From Sphingobacteriales bacterium (GTDB taxonomy: Bacteria; Bacteroidota; Bacteroidia; Sphingobacteriales; Sphingobacteriaceae): DNA of 64,000 bases. The DNA lies in NCBI GenBank assembly GCA_014763615.1, contig JACXVB010000003.1, positions 62,001-126,000 of the forward strand. The letters run 5' to 3'. The position numbers were made by a program, and so were the translations under genes. Position 1 is the first letter of the stretch, and each line of letters begins with the position of its first letter. This document shows positions 44,441 to 51,920 of this stretch, piece by piece. The notes below the pieces were generated by a model. It was given only the letters and a program-made list of their open reading frames with translations. It was not told the DNA's origin and did not search any database.

Positions 44441-45433
44441 TTAAGCGAATTCTGGTTCAAATTTATTAGCAATTTCGTTCAAAACGTTTTCAATTGCTTC
44501 TAAACTATCTAAGGAAACTAACTTCATTCTATACTCCTTAAAATTCGGAATACCTTTAAAATAGTTGGCATAATGCCTTCGCATTTCAAAAATTCCTGTT
44601 TTTGGACCCTTCCATTCGATAGATTTTTGCAGATGAATTCTACAAGTTTCTACCCTTTCTTGCAAAGTTGGACCAGCCAAATGTTCTCCTGTTTTAAAGA
44701 AATGTTTAATCTCTCTAAAAATCCAAGGATAACCAATAGAAGCCCTGCCAATCATAATTCCATCTACCTCGTATTCCAACCTCCAATTGGCCGCCTTTTC
44801 TGGCGAATCTACATCGCCATTCCCAAAAATTGGAATTTTTATTCTTGGATTTCTTTTGATTTCGCGAATTAAAGTCCAATCTGCCTCACCTTTATACATC
44901 TGAGAACGCGTTCTGCCATGAATGGTGAGCGCCTGAATGCCAACATCTTGTAAACGTTCTGCAACCTCATAAACATTTTTGGTATTATCATCCCAGCCTA
45001 AACGAGTTTTCACAGTAACCGGCAAATGCGTGGCTTTTACTACTGCGGAAGTCATTTCTACCATTTTATCAATATCCTGCAACAAACTTGCACCTGCTCC
45101 GCGGCAAGCCACATTTTTAACAGGGCATCCGTAATTAATATCAATTAAATCCGGATTAGCTTGAGAGGAAATTTCTGCTGCTTGGCGCATGTGTTCAATC
45201 TCTGAACCGAAAATTTGAATGCCGATAGGGCGCTCATACTCGAAAATATCTAATTTTTGACGACTTTTAGCGGCATCTCTGATCAAACCTTCAGAGGAAA
45301 TAAACTCGGTGTACATCATATCCACTCCGTTTTGCTTACACACAAAACGAAAAGGTGGATCGCTCACATCTTCCATTGGCGCCAACAAAAGCGGGAATTC
45401 TCCTAAGTCAATATTTCCAATTTTAACCGACAT
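44441..45433 (-). CDS. dusB: tRNA-dihydrouridine synthase, DusB type
   Basis: A 330-residue FMN-dependent TIM-barrel enzyme that reduces uridines in tRNA. Seen in order: PLLLAPMEDVSDPPFR (FMN-binding N-terminus), INYGCPVKNVACRGAGASLL with the catalytic Cys, VTVKTRLGWDD, ALTIHGRTRSQMYKGEADW, and IPIFGNGDVDSPEKA, and a C-terminal helical domain 'MRRHYANYFKGIPNF'. Length and motifs fit DusB rather than DusA or DusC. It is divergent from the CPBP gene. Confidence 0.93.
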   Translation of the reverse strand: MSVKIGNIDLGEFPLLLAPMEDVSDPPFRFVCKQNGVDMMYTEFISSEGLIRDAAKSRQKLDIFEYERPIGIQIFGSEIEHMRQAAEISSQANPDLIDINYGCPVKNVACRGAGASLLQDIDKMVEMTSAVVKATHLPVTVKTRLGWDDNTKNVYEVAERLQDVGIQALTIHGRTRSQMYKGEADWTLIREIKRNPRIKIPIFGNGDVDSPEKAANWRLEYEVDGIMIGRASIGYPWIFREIKHFFKTGEHLAGPTLQERVETCRIHLQKSIEWKGPKTGIFEMRRHYANYFKGIPNFKEYRMKLVSLDSLEAIENVLNEIANKFEPEFA

Positions 45434-45484
45434 TCAAAAATCTATTCCTTAATTTAACCGCAAATTTATTAAAAAGTATTGATT

Positions 45485-46417
45485 ATGATTGACATGAGAA
45501 AGTCAACAGCTTATCATCCTGCCTTACAATTGGTATTTCTTCTTTTAATTTCTACTGTTGCTGCACTAGTTTTCACCGTTTTAGGAATGTTATTCTGGTT
45601 TGCGATAGACTCCCACGCCTCATTAGCGATACTCAAAAGCGATGCTAGCCTGATGAATATTAATTTCTTGAGAATTATGCAAATCAGTAGCACCACTGGG
45701 CTTTTTATTGCCGGACCCATCGCTTTTTCATTCCTAGTCAAAGTAAAACCTGTCCATTATTTTTATTTCGATGAGCAATTAAAATGGTCTTTATTTCTAA
45801 TGATGATTGCCATTATGTTTTTCTCCAATCCATTATTAGAATGGATTACAGCACTCAATCAAAAAATGAGTTTTCCGGATGCGCTAAAAGGTTTGGAAGC
45901 TTGGATGAAAGAAAAAGAAGACCAAAATGATACTTTAACCAAACAATTATTGGTGATGAAAGATTGGGGTGCTTTCAGTATCAATTTACTGATGGTAGCC
46001 ATCTTACCCGCTATCGGTGAGGAACTTTTTTTTAGAGGCGGCATACAAAATATTTTAAGGCAGTGGTTTAAAAATCATCATGTAGCCATTTGGGTTACGG
46101 CAATTATTTTTAGTGCCATCCATTTACAATTTTATGGATTTTTACCTCGTATGCTTTTAGGCACCTTATTTGGTTATTTGTTAGTTTATGGAAAAAGTAT
46201 TTGGCTAGCTATTTTAGGTCATTTTTTAAACAATGGAACTGCTGTAGTTGCAGCTTATATCCTACAAAGACAAGGTAAAAGCATAGAACAAATAGATCAA
46301 ATGAGTTCATTTAGTTCGGTGAATTACCTCATAAGTGCAATAATTACCTTAGTTTTGATCATATTTTTCTTCTATCAAACCAAAAAAGAAAGTACACATT
46401 ATGAACAATTGGGTTAA
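45485..46417 (+). CDS. CPBP family intramembrane glutamic endopeptidase
   Basis: About 310 residues with 7-8 transmembrane helices. The CPBP (CAAX protease / Rce1-like) motifs are AIGEELFFRGGIQNIL (EExxxR), FSAIHLQFYGFLPRMLLG (FxxxH) and 'ILGHFLNNG' (HxxxN), the catalytic glutamate and histidines of the membrane abortive-infection/CAAX family. The frame opens with a TTG at 45479; the ATG at 45485 is preferred and another lies at 45494. It overlaps the next gene by 17 bases. Confidence 0.9.
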   Translation: MIDMRKSTAYHPALQLVFLLLISTVAALVFTVLGMLFWFAIDSHASLAILKSDASLMNINFLRIMQISSTTGLFIAGPIAFSFLVKVKPVHYFYFDEQLKWSLFLMMIAIMFFSNPLLEWITALNQKMSFPDALKGLEAWMKEKEDQNDTLTKQLLVMKDWGAFSINLLMVAILPAIGEELFFRGGIQNILRQWFKNHHVAIWVTAIIFSAIHLQFYGFLPRMLLGTLFGYLLVYGKSIWLAILGHFLNNGTAVVAAYILQRQGKSIEQIDQMSSFSSVNYLISAIITLVLIIFFFYQTKKESTHYEQLG

Positions 46418-46601
46418 AGTTTACAGCAATAGCCAATATTTTAAATCTGAAATGGTAAAACAGGTTTTAATAGACCATGAAATTGAAGCGGTGATTATGA
46501 ATAAACAAGATTCTTCTTACAAATTTGGAATGGTTGAGGTACATGTTGAAGAATCAAATGAAGAGCGAGCTAAACAAATCATAGAAGAAAACGATCTTTA
46601 A
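46401..46601 (+). CDS. DUF2007 domain protein
   Basis: A 66-residue protein matching the putative signal-transducing DUF2007 domain (ferredoxin-like fold), with 'VKVYSNSQYFKSEMVKQVLIDHEIEAVIMN' and a C-terminal 'VEVHVEESNEERAKQII'. It overlaps CPBP by 17 bases and cdsA by one base (TAATG), so it is translated within the same operon. Binding partner unknown. Confidence 0.85.
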   Translation: MNNWVKVYSNSQYFKSEMVKQVLIDHEIEAVIMNKQDSSYKFGMVEVHVEESNEERAKQIIEENDL

Positions 46602-47404
46602 TGAAGACCAGATCCATTACAGGCCTATTATTTGTGATTGTTATGGTGGCATCTATGTTATTAGGTGCCTATGTTTTCACCGGATTTTATGTTTTACTGA
46701 GCCTTTTTTGTTTAAACGAGTTCTTATCACTGATCAAAAAAGCAGAAATTAAACCTCACAAAATATGGACTTTTTTAGCTGCTACTATCATTTTATTGGG
46801 GATTACCTTACCACATTTCTTAAATTTTGATCCTAAATGGAGCTTTTTACTGATTCCGGTTTTGTTGGGCTTTTTTATTGCCGAATTGTATCAAAAATCA
46901 AAACATCCTTTTAACAATATTGCATTCAGTTTTTTAAGTGTAATTTATGCTGTATTCCCTTTCGTAGCTTTCTTTTCTATCGCTTTTATTTCTGGAGCTT
47001 ATAATTTTCATTTGGCTTTAGGCTTTTTCATGATGCTTTGGGCCAATGATACGGGTGCTTATCTATTCGGAATTAAATTTGGAAAACATCGCCTTTTCGA
47101 GCGTCACTCGCCCAAAAAATCTTGGGAAGGCTTTTTTGGTGGAGTATTCACCAGCATTTTAATGGCTTATATCATCTCTCACTATTATCAAGATTATGCT
47201 TTGATTCATTGGATGGTGATGGCGCTCATCATCTCTTGCTTCGGAACTTTGGGCGATTTAGTAGAATCTATGTTTAAACGCAGCATTGATGTTAAAGATT
47301 CTGGAAGCATCTTACCAGGACATGGCGGCTTGTTAGATCGTTTTGATGGATTGCTGCTTTCCGCTCCTTTAGTATTCGTTTACCTCTATTTAATTACTTA
47401 TTAG
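46601..47404 (+). CDS. cdsA: Phosphatidate cytidylyltransferase
   Basis: A 267-residue membrane enzyme that makes CDP-diacylglycerol from phosphatidic acid and CTP. About seven transmembrane helices; the family signature is at the C-terminus: FGTLGDLVESMFKRSIDVKD, LPGHGGLLDRFDGLL (S-x2-KR-x4-KDxx...HGGxxDRxD). It is one base into the DUF2007 stop, and a psd-like gene follows by 24 bases, forming a phospholipid synthesis group. Confidence 0.96.
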   Translation: MKTRSITGLLFVIVMVASMLLGAYVFTGFYVLLSLFCLNEFLSLIKKAEIKPHKIWTFLAATIILLGITLPHFLNFDPKWSFLLIPVLLGFFIAELYQKSKHPFNNIAFSFLSVIYAVFPFVAFFSIAFISGAYNFHLALGFFMMLWANDTGAYLFGIKFGKHRLFERHSPKKSWEGFFGGVFTSILMAYIISHYYQDYALIHWMVMALIISCFGTLGDLVESMFKRSIDVKDSGSILPGHGGLLDRFDGLLLSAPLVFVYLYLITY

Positions 47405-47412
47405 TAATTTTG
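47405..47412 (+). promoter_or_regulatory. Possible -7 element before the psd gene
   Basis: TAATTTTG (TAnnTTTG match) starts directly after the cdsA stop, 17 bases before the psd ATG. No -33 TTG at the right distance, so read-through from cdsA is at least as likely. Confidence 0.3.
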
Positions 47413-47428
47413 TCAAAAAAATTATTCA

Positions 47429-48088
47429 ATGACCATTCATAAAGAAGGCTATACCTCCATCGCTCTTTGCGTATTATTCATCTTTGTTACCAACGCTTTA
47501 ATTAAGTATTATTTGCCAGATGTAACTTGGTTAGTTTGGATTTGGTATGCTGTTTCGGCCTTTTTATTCTTCATCATTTTACAGTTTTTCAGAAGCCCAA
47601 GCAGAAATTGGGTAATCAACGAGCAGCAAATTATTTGCCCCGCAGATGGTAAAGTGGTAGTGATTGAAGAAACGACAGAAACTGAATTTTTAAAAGACAA
47701 ACGCATTCAGATTTCGGTGTTCATGTCGCCGGTAAATGTGCATGTAAACCGTAACCCTTTAAGTGGTGTGGTGAAATATTTTAAATATCATCCTGGTAAA
47801 TATTTAGTGGCTTGGGATCCAAAATCTTCTACAGAAAATGAAAGAACCACCACGGTGGTAGAACATAAAAGCGGTGTTCAGGTATTGTATCGCCAAATTG
47901 CTGGTGCATTAGCTCGACGTATTGTTTGGTATGTAAAAGAAGGTGATCAAGTGACACAAAGCAAACAATTTGGCTTTATCAAATTTGGCTCTAGAGTGGA
48001 TGTTTTCTTACCCGTGGGCACCAAAATCAATGTGAATTTAGGTGAAGTGGTAAAAGGCGGAATTACAGTTTTGGCTACTTTGGGATAG
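47429..48088 (+). CDS. psd: Phosphatidylserine decarboxylase (short archaeal-type/psd-related)
   Basis: A 219-residue protein of the short phosphatidylserine decarboxylase class that makes phosphatidylethanolamine. Two N-terminal helices (residues 10-60 region) are followed by FFRSPSRNW and 'CPADGKVVVIEE', 'QISVFMSPVNVHVNRNP', and the self-cleavage site FIKFGSRVDVFLP, where the Gly-Ser bond would produce the pyruvoyl group. It closes the CDP-DAG group. Immediately after it the sequence changes to the accessory patch. Confidence 0.93.
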   Translation: MTIHKEGYTSIALCVLFIFVTNALIKYYLPDVTWLVWIWYAVSAFLFFIILQFFRSPSRNWVINEQQIICPADGKVVVIEETTETEFLKDKRIQISVFMSPVNVHVNRNPLSGVVKYFKYHPGKYLVAWDPKSSTENERTTTVVEHKSGVQVLYRQIAGALARRIVWYVKEGDQVTQSKQFGFIKFGSRVDVFLPVGTKINVNLGEVVKGGITVLATLG

Positions 48089-48372
48089 GGTTGGATTTTA
48101 ATAGCGGGATGTGAATTTGTGTTGAAATGGCATTACTTGCAGAACCAATGTCGCACCGCACATAACTAAATAATTACCGAAAAATCTGTGTTGAACCATT
48201 GTCAGCCATTTTTGCACAAATTTGCTATTAGCAGTAGATGTAACTTTTCTTTAGTTAGGATATTCAAGCGTTGTCGGGTATAGTTGGTTCCATTATAACA
48301 TACTTGATTTGAGGCAGTTCTCAAACAACAACTATTAGTTTATTCACCAAGTGCTTTTTTGAAGTGCTGACT
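48089..48372. other. Non-coding flank of the accessory patch
   Basis: A 284-base gap with no ORF. It holds a 6-bp inverted repeat at 48308-48325 (TTTGAG with CTCAAA) without a T run, and an AAGTGC direct repeat (about 48344 and 48362). No recombinase site or direct repeat to the other flank could be recognised. Confidence 0.4.
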
Positions 48373-48909
48373 TTAATATCCCTCTATGATTATGTCTTGA
48401 GGCAAGCCAACTCTCATGAAATATCTTGCAAAAGCTTGTGATAAGTGTTCCCTGTATGGGGGTAAAAGTCTTTGTCTTGAAACGAGGCTTCCCGCAATTG
48501 CTCGCAAACTTTCAATTTGTATACCGTAAACATTTCTAAAATCTACCACGATATAATCTTGAATATTATTTTCTACTGATTTGTTTAACAAATGATAACC
48601 AGGTAGGAATCCTTTCTTCAAATTATCAATATTTTTTTTAATCGCTCTCTTACTTTTCTCAATTTCAGGTAGATTTTCAACAAATATTTTTAACGAAAAA
48701 TACGGACAAACAAGTGCAATTTGTATTTTATTATTAACTAAATCACATGATTGAGATAAAAGTATGGAATCAATAAGTTTAATTTCAATCTCAGGTTCAC
48801 TACCTATTTCGATATTAGAAGGAGGAATTAAAATTGGACAATCAGGGATCAAATCTCCTTGCTCTATTTCATTAGAATGATTAATCTCGTTATACCATGT
48901 GAATTCCAT
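48373..48909 (-). CDS. Unrecognised protein with an SQSCDL motif (third gene of the TIGR04255 operon)
   Basis: A 178-residue predicted cytoplasmic protein, no signal peptide or helix. It has an N-terminal EQGDLIPDCPI segment (residues 16-26), a hydrophobic strand ending in SQSCDLVNNK (52-61; Cys55, Asp56), 'VCPYFSLK', a Lys-rich helix (about 85-100), and a C-terminal half with RAIAGSLVSRQRLLPPYREHLSQAFARYFMRVG. A GD...SQS/TCD combination occurs in uncharacterised bacterial proteins; I cannot name the family. Eleven bases separate it from the preceding gene, so it is probably coexpressed with the two upstream genes. Confidence 0.7.
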   Translation of the reverse strand: MEFTWYNEINHSNEIEQGDLIPDCPILIPPSNIEIGSEPEIEIKLIDSILLSQSCDLVNNKIQIALVCPYFSLKIFVENLPEIEKSKRAIKKNIDNLKKGFLPGYHLLNKSVENNIQDYIVVDFRNVYGIQIESLRAIAGSLVSRQRLLPPYREHLSQAFARYFMRVGLPQDIIIEGY

Positions 48910-48920
48910 ATTAAATATTC

Positions 48921-49256
48921 TTAATCAATCACAATGTATGGCTTGTATTTTGAAATAGATTTGATTCTACTTTTAACTCTCATGGTTTTGCTAAAAATAA
49001 CGTTTGCTATTAAATCAAATTCACTTAAACTGTTTTCTTCCCATGTTGAACTATTTTGCGCTTCCATATTTTCCAAGTTCAAAATCGTTGATATTAGGTT
49101 ATCTTTTTTCCAATTTGAAAGAAAAAAATCTTCAGGATTTAAATTATAGATTTTACCAAGGCAAGTACTCGACATGTTAAATTCAACAAAAAATTCATGT
49201 TTTATTTGAGTAACAGTATTTTCGATATTTATTGTTGTTGGAACTACTAATAACAT
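48921..49256 (-). CDS. Unrecognised small protein (middle gene of the TIGR04255 operon)
   Basis: A 111-residue protein with no recognised motif. Its N-terminus is beta-rich (LLVVPTTINIENTVTQI, residues 2-18), followed by 'FFVEFNMSSTCLGKIYNLNPEDFFL' and a mostly helical, Asn/Glu-rich centre (WKKDNLISTILNLENMEAQNS), and a C-terminus with basic residues (KSRIKSISKYKPYIVID). Six bases after the TIGR04255 stop and eleven before the next start, so the three genes form a single transcription unit. Its size is that of an adaptor, antitoxin or immunity protein, but that is speculation. Confidence 0.6.
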   Translation of the reverse strand: MLLVVPTTINIENTVTQIKHEFFVEFNMSSTCLGKIYNLNPEDFFLSNWKKDNLISTILNLENMEAQNSSTWEENSLSEFDLIANVIFSKTMRVKSRIKSISKYKPYIVID

Positions 49257-49262
49257 ACTTTG

Positions 49263-49994
49263 CTATTTAAAAGATTCATACATTTTACCATTTGTCAAAG
49301 ACTTAAACATACGGCTACTTAATTCATGAGCGCTTTCTAACCAATCTATCAGTTTTTGAGTATTATACTTTGTTTTTTCGCCAAATACTTTAGTTTGTAA
49401 CACTAATCCCTTTTTCGAATTATTTATCATGCCATTTCTTAAAGTTAATGATACAATTTTATCGTCGACTTGATAATTAAATGTAAAATTAACATCATTC
49501 ATTTTAGAGTCAATATCCTGCATAAAATTATCATTAAAACTCAATTGAAAATTCGAATTTAAAAAATCTAAAGGTGCTTCTTTATTTTTGTCATATTCAA
49601 AAAAATCAATGTATGTTAAAGCAGGAGTCAGACTAATCTCAGAATATTTTGGATAGATATTAGTCAGAACATTGAGAACGTTATTCGCATCATCTCTAAA
49701 TTGTTTCCAAAAATATTTTTCATCGATTGTGTTAGTCGAAATTAAACCAGGTCCAATTTGCACCAAAGGATAACTGCCTGGTTGTTCTCTAAACCTATAT
49801 ACGGGATTGCCCTTTACAACTTCTAATGGGACTTCAGGTGGTATTAAATTTTCTCGATGAGGGTATTCTACTTTAAGATTTGAGTATAAATCTCCATGTA
49901 GATACTGGAAATCTACAATATCTGCGTTACTTGTAATATCCCACTTTATCTCAAAAACCACCTCCAATAACGGAGCTTTGGGCAATTTACTCAT
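49263..49994 (-). CDS. TIGR04255 family protein
   Basis: 243 residues from the ATG at 49994. The N-terminus SKLPKAPLLEVVFEIKWDI and the central YPLVQIGPGLISTNT are the characteristic segments of the TIGR04255 family, whose function is unknown. The rest is beta-rich, with acidic stretches and no membrane segment. The frame extends upstream to 50069 with 25 hydrophobic residues, but the -7 element at 50018-50025 would lie inside that extension, so the shorter start is preferred. It heads a three-gene operon in a patch more AT-rich than the surrounding lipid genes. Confidence 0.8.
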   Translation of the reverse strand: MSKLPKAPLLEVVFEIKWDITSNADIVDFQYLHGDLYSNLKVEYPHRENLIPPEVPLEVVKGNPVYRFREQPGSYPLVQIGPGLISTNTIDEKYFWKQFRDDANNVLNVLTNIYPKYSEISLTPALTYIDFFEYDKNKEAPLDFLNSNFQLSFNDNFMQDIDSKMNDVNFTFNYQVDDKIVSLTLRNGMINNSKKGLVLQTKVFGEKTKYNTQKLIDWLESAHELSSRMFKSLTNGKMYESFK

Positions 49995-50017
49995 AATTTC
50001 ATTTACTAAATAAAAGA

Positions 50018-50025
50018 CAAATATA
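50018..50025 (-). promoter_or_regulatory. -7 promoter element of the TIGR04255 operon
   Basis: On the minus strand TATATTTG (TAnnTTTG) lies about 23 bases before the ATG at 49994. The TTG 13 bases upstream is too close for a standard -33. It implies a leader of about 18 bases and excludes the longer ORF start. Confidence 0.45.
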
Positions 50026-50069
50026 TTTATAAAATGAACAAATAATTTCATTTTAAGGTTATTTAACAC

Positions 50070-50574
50070 TTTTTTGAATTATTATTACCTCTCATTTTTT
50101 TGGCAAAACTTTATGCGTTCAAATAAATTCTCATATTTATTTTCAAATATTTTATTTGTCCAAATTTAATTACAAAAGGTTTTTTTGTCGAGTTAATTTG
50201 TCCGTTTGGAAAGCTGGAAATATTCTTTAACTGATGAATTTAATTCGAGGAACATTTACTTCTAACTCGTATATGTGTATAGTATTACTCCCACAACACT
50301 TCCAATTTAAAGTTATTAAGACTTTTAAATCAATCCAAAATACAATTACTTTCTAATAAAATAACCTGAAAAGGAACAAAACCGACTAAACCTACTTTCT
50401 TTGCAAATTGCACTGCATTAGCTTTTCAAAAAAACATAACTCTTTAATCCTAAAATTTAAATAAATTCATCCTTAGTTATCTTTTTAAGAATTTTTGATA
50501 GAAAGGTAGGGTAAACGATTGGGTTTGCGGTATATTGCTTATACGCGTATTTTTTAATTTAAAGCTTTTTTCAC
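50070..50574. other. 505-base AT-rich gap, no gene seen
   Basis: No open frame with coding character was found on either strand. It probably carries the promoter of the ECF sigma gene; TTTCTTTG at 50396-50403 resembles a -7 element but lies 170 bases from the start. It also contains low-complexity T-rich runs next to the TIGR04255 start. Confidence 0.4.
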
Positions 50575-51060
50575 TTGGATAAAGAGGAGTTTAAACTGCT
50601 ATTTGATACCTATTTTGAGCCGATAAAGAATTATCTCTTTTACAGAGTGGGTGATGTGGATGTAGCTACAGATATTACACAAGACGTATTTATGCGTGTT
50701 TGGGAAAAGCAAATGAAGCTTGACTTAAATAACGCCAAGTATTTATTGTACAAAATTGCCAGAGATATGCTGGTGAGTAAGTACCGCAGGATGGAGGTGG
50801 AAAACAAGTATCAACAAAGGATGCAGTTTGTGTTAACAGAGGTAACTACAGATGATAGTTATGATTATAAGCAGCTGCAAAATAAGTATGAGAATGCTTT
50901 GATTAAACTGCCCGAAAAGCAGCGAACGGTATTTTTGATGAGCAGAGTTGAAGAATTAAAATATGCAGAGATAGCGGAACGCTTAGACATTAGTATTAAA
51001 ACAGTAGAGAAAAGAATGTCTAATGCATTGTTTTATTTAAGAAAGGTTTTAGCAACATGA
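50575..51060 (+). CDS. ECF RNA polymerase sigma factor (FecI-like)
   Basis: A 161-residue sigma factor. Region 2 has 'FDTYFEPIKNYLFYRVGDVDVATDITQDVFMRVWEK' (about residues 10-45) and region 4 has LPEKQRTVFLMSRVEELKYAEIAERLDISIKTVEKRMSNA, split here by the usual linker. The start is TTG at 50575. Its stop overlaps fecR by four bases (ATGA), making the canonical sigma/anti-sigma pair that a TonB-dependent transducer downstream would control by surface signalling. Confidence 0.93.
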   Translation: MDKEEFKLLFDTYFEPIKNYLFYRVGDVDVATDITQDVFMRVWEKQMKLDLNNAKYLLYKIARDMLVSKYRRMEVENKYQQRMQFVLTEVTTDDSYDYKQLQNKYENALIKLPEKQRTVFLMSRVEELKYAEIAERLDISIKTVEKRMSNALFYLRKVLAT

Positions 51061-51920
51061 AACACGTTGACGAAAAAAATAATTTAAACGATCCGGTTGA
51101 TTTAATTGACAGGATGAAACCCATGAAGGCACAAAGAACTAAAGAACAGGTTTGGACTGAGCTAGAAGCAATGGTGGCGCAAGAACCTTCAGTAGTGAAG
51201 GTGAGAAAGTTGACTCCAATATCTTGGCAAGTAGCGGCAAGTGTAGCTATTTTGGTTTGCTTAAGTGTGCTTAGTGCAAAATATTATACCAAAAGTATTT
51301 ATTGCGCAGTTGGCGAGCAAAAAACAGCGATGCTGCCTGATGGCTCGTCTGTATCATTGAATGCTAAATCTAGCGTATCATTTCATCCATTTTGGTGGAA
51401 ATTTGATAAAACCGTAACATTGGAAGGCGAGGGATTTTTTGAAGGAAAACATGCGAAGGGTTTTACCGTGAGCTCTACATTAGGAGAGGTAACTGTATTA
51501 GGTACAAGCTTTAATATTTTTGCAAGAGATAATGATTATGAGGTGACTTGCTTAACAGGTAAAGTGAGAGTAAAATCAAACTCAACCAATGAAGAAACAA
51601 TAATTAATCCTAATGAAATGATTTCTTTAAAGAATTCTGGTAGTTTTGGATCTAAAATTAAAGTTGATGCAAAACTGGCTTTAGACTGGACAAATGGTCA
51701 ATTCATTTTCACACAAATTCCGCTAAAAAAAGTACTTTCTGAGGTTTCAAGACGTTACGGAATAGCAATTGAAAATATTGATGATTTAAACCAACCCTAC
51801 ACAGGGAGTTTTACCCAACAAAACCACATTGAGGCTGTTTTAGATATTATTTGTAAACCATTTGGTCTTGACTATAAAAAATTACCATCGGGAGGATTTG
51901 TTATTGAGCAAGCGCCTTAA
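51057..51920 (+). CDS. FecR family anti-sigma factor
   Basis: A 287-residue membrane protein: cytoplasmic N-terminus (1-57), a single transmembrane helix (about 60-81, WQVAASVAILVCLSVLSA), and a periplasmic FecR domain with 'KTAMLPDGSSVSLNAKSSVSF', 'EGEGFFEGKHAKGFTVSSTLGEVTVLGTSFNIFA', and a C-terminal DUF4974 STN-like part (LKKVLSEVSRRYGIAIENIDDLN). It holds the ECF sigma inactive until the receptor signals. Overlaps the sigma gene by four bases and the receptor gene by 17. Confidence 0.93.
   Translation: MKHVDEKNNLNDPVDLIDRMKPMKAQRTKEQVWTELEAMVAQEPSVVKVRKLTPISWQVAASVAILVCLSVLSAKYYTKSIYCAVGEQKTAMLPDGSSVSLNAKSSVSFHPFWWKFDKTVTLEGEGFFEGKHAKGFTVSSTLGEVTVLGTSFNIFARDNDYEVTCLTGKVRVKSNSTNEETIINPNEMISLKNSGSFGSKIKVDAKLALDWTNGQFIFTQIPLKKVLSEVSRRYGIAIENIDDLNQPYTGSFTQQNHIEAVLDIICKPFGLDYKKLPSGGFVIEQAP

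Noticed and set aside
45485-46417. CPBP protease as an abortive infection (Abi) gene
   Set aside because: Although the Abi family shares the fold, the gene is in a housekeeping operon with DUF2007 and cdsA and has no defence neighbours.
48308-48325. TTTGAG/CTCAAA inverted repeat after the third gene of the accessory operon
   Set aside because: A 6-bp stem with no T run on the minus strand; not a convincing terminator or att site.
49995-50069. Upstream extension of the TIGR04255 reading frame (25 hydrophobic residues)
   Set aside because: The predicted -7 element lies inside it and the family N-terminus starts at the ATG at 49994, so it is probably not translated and not a signal peptide.
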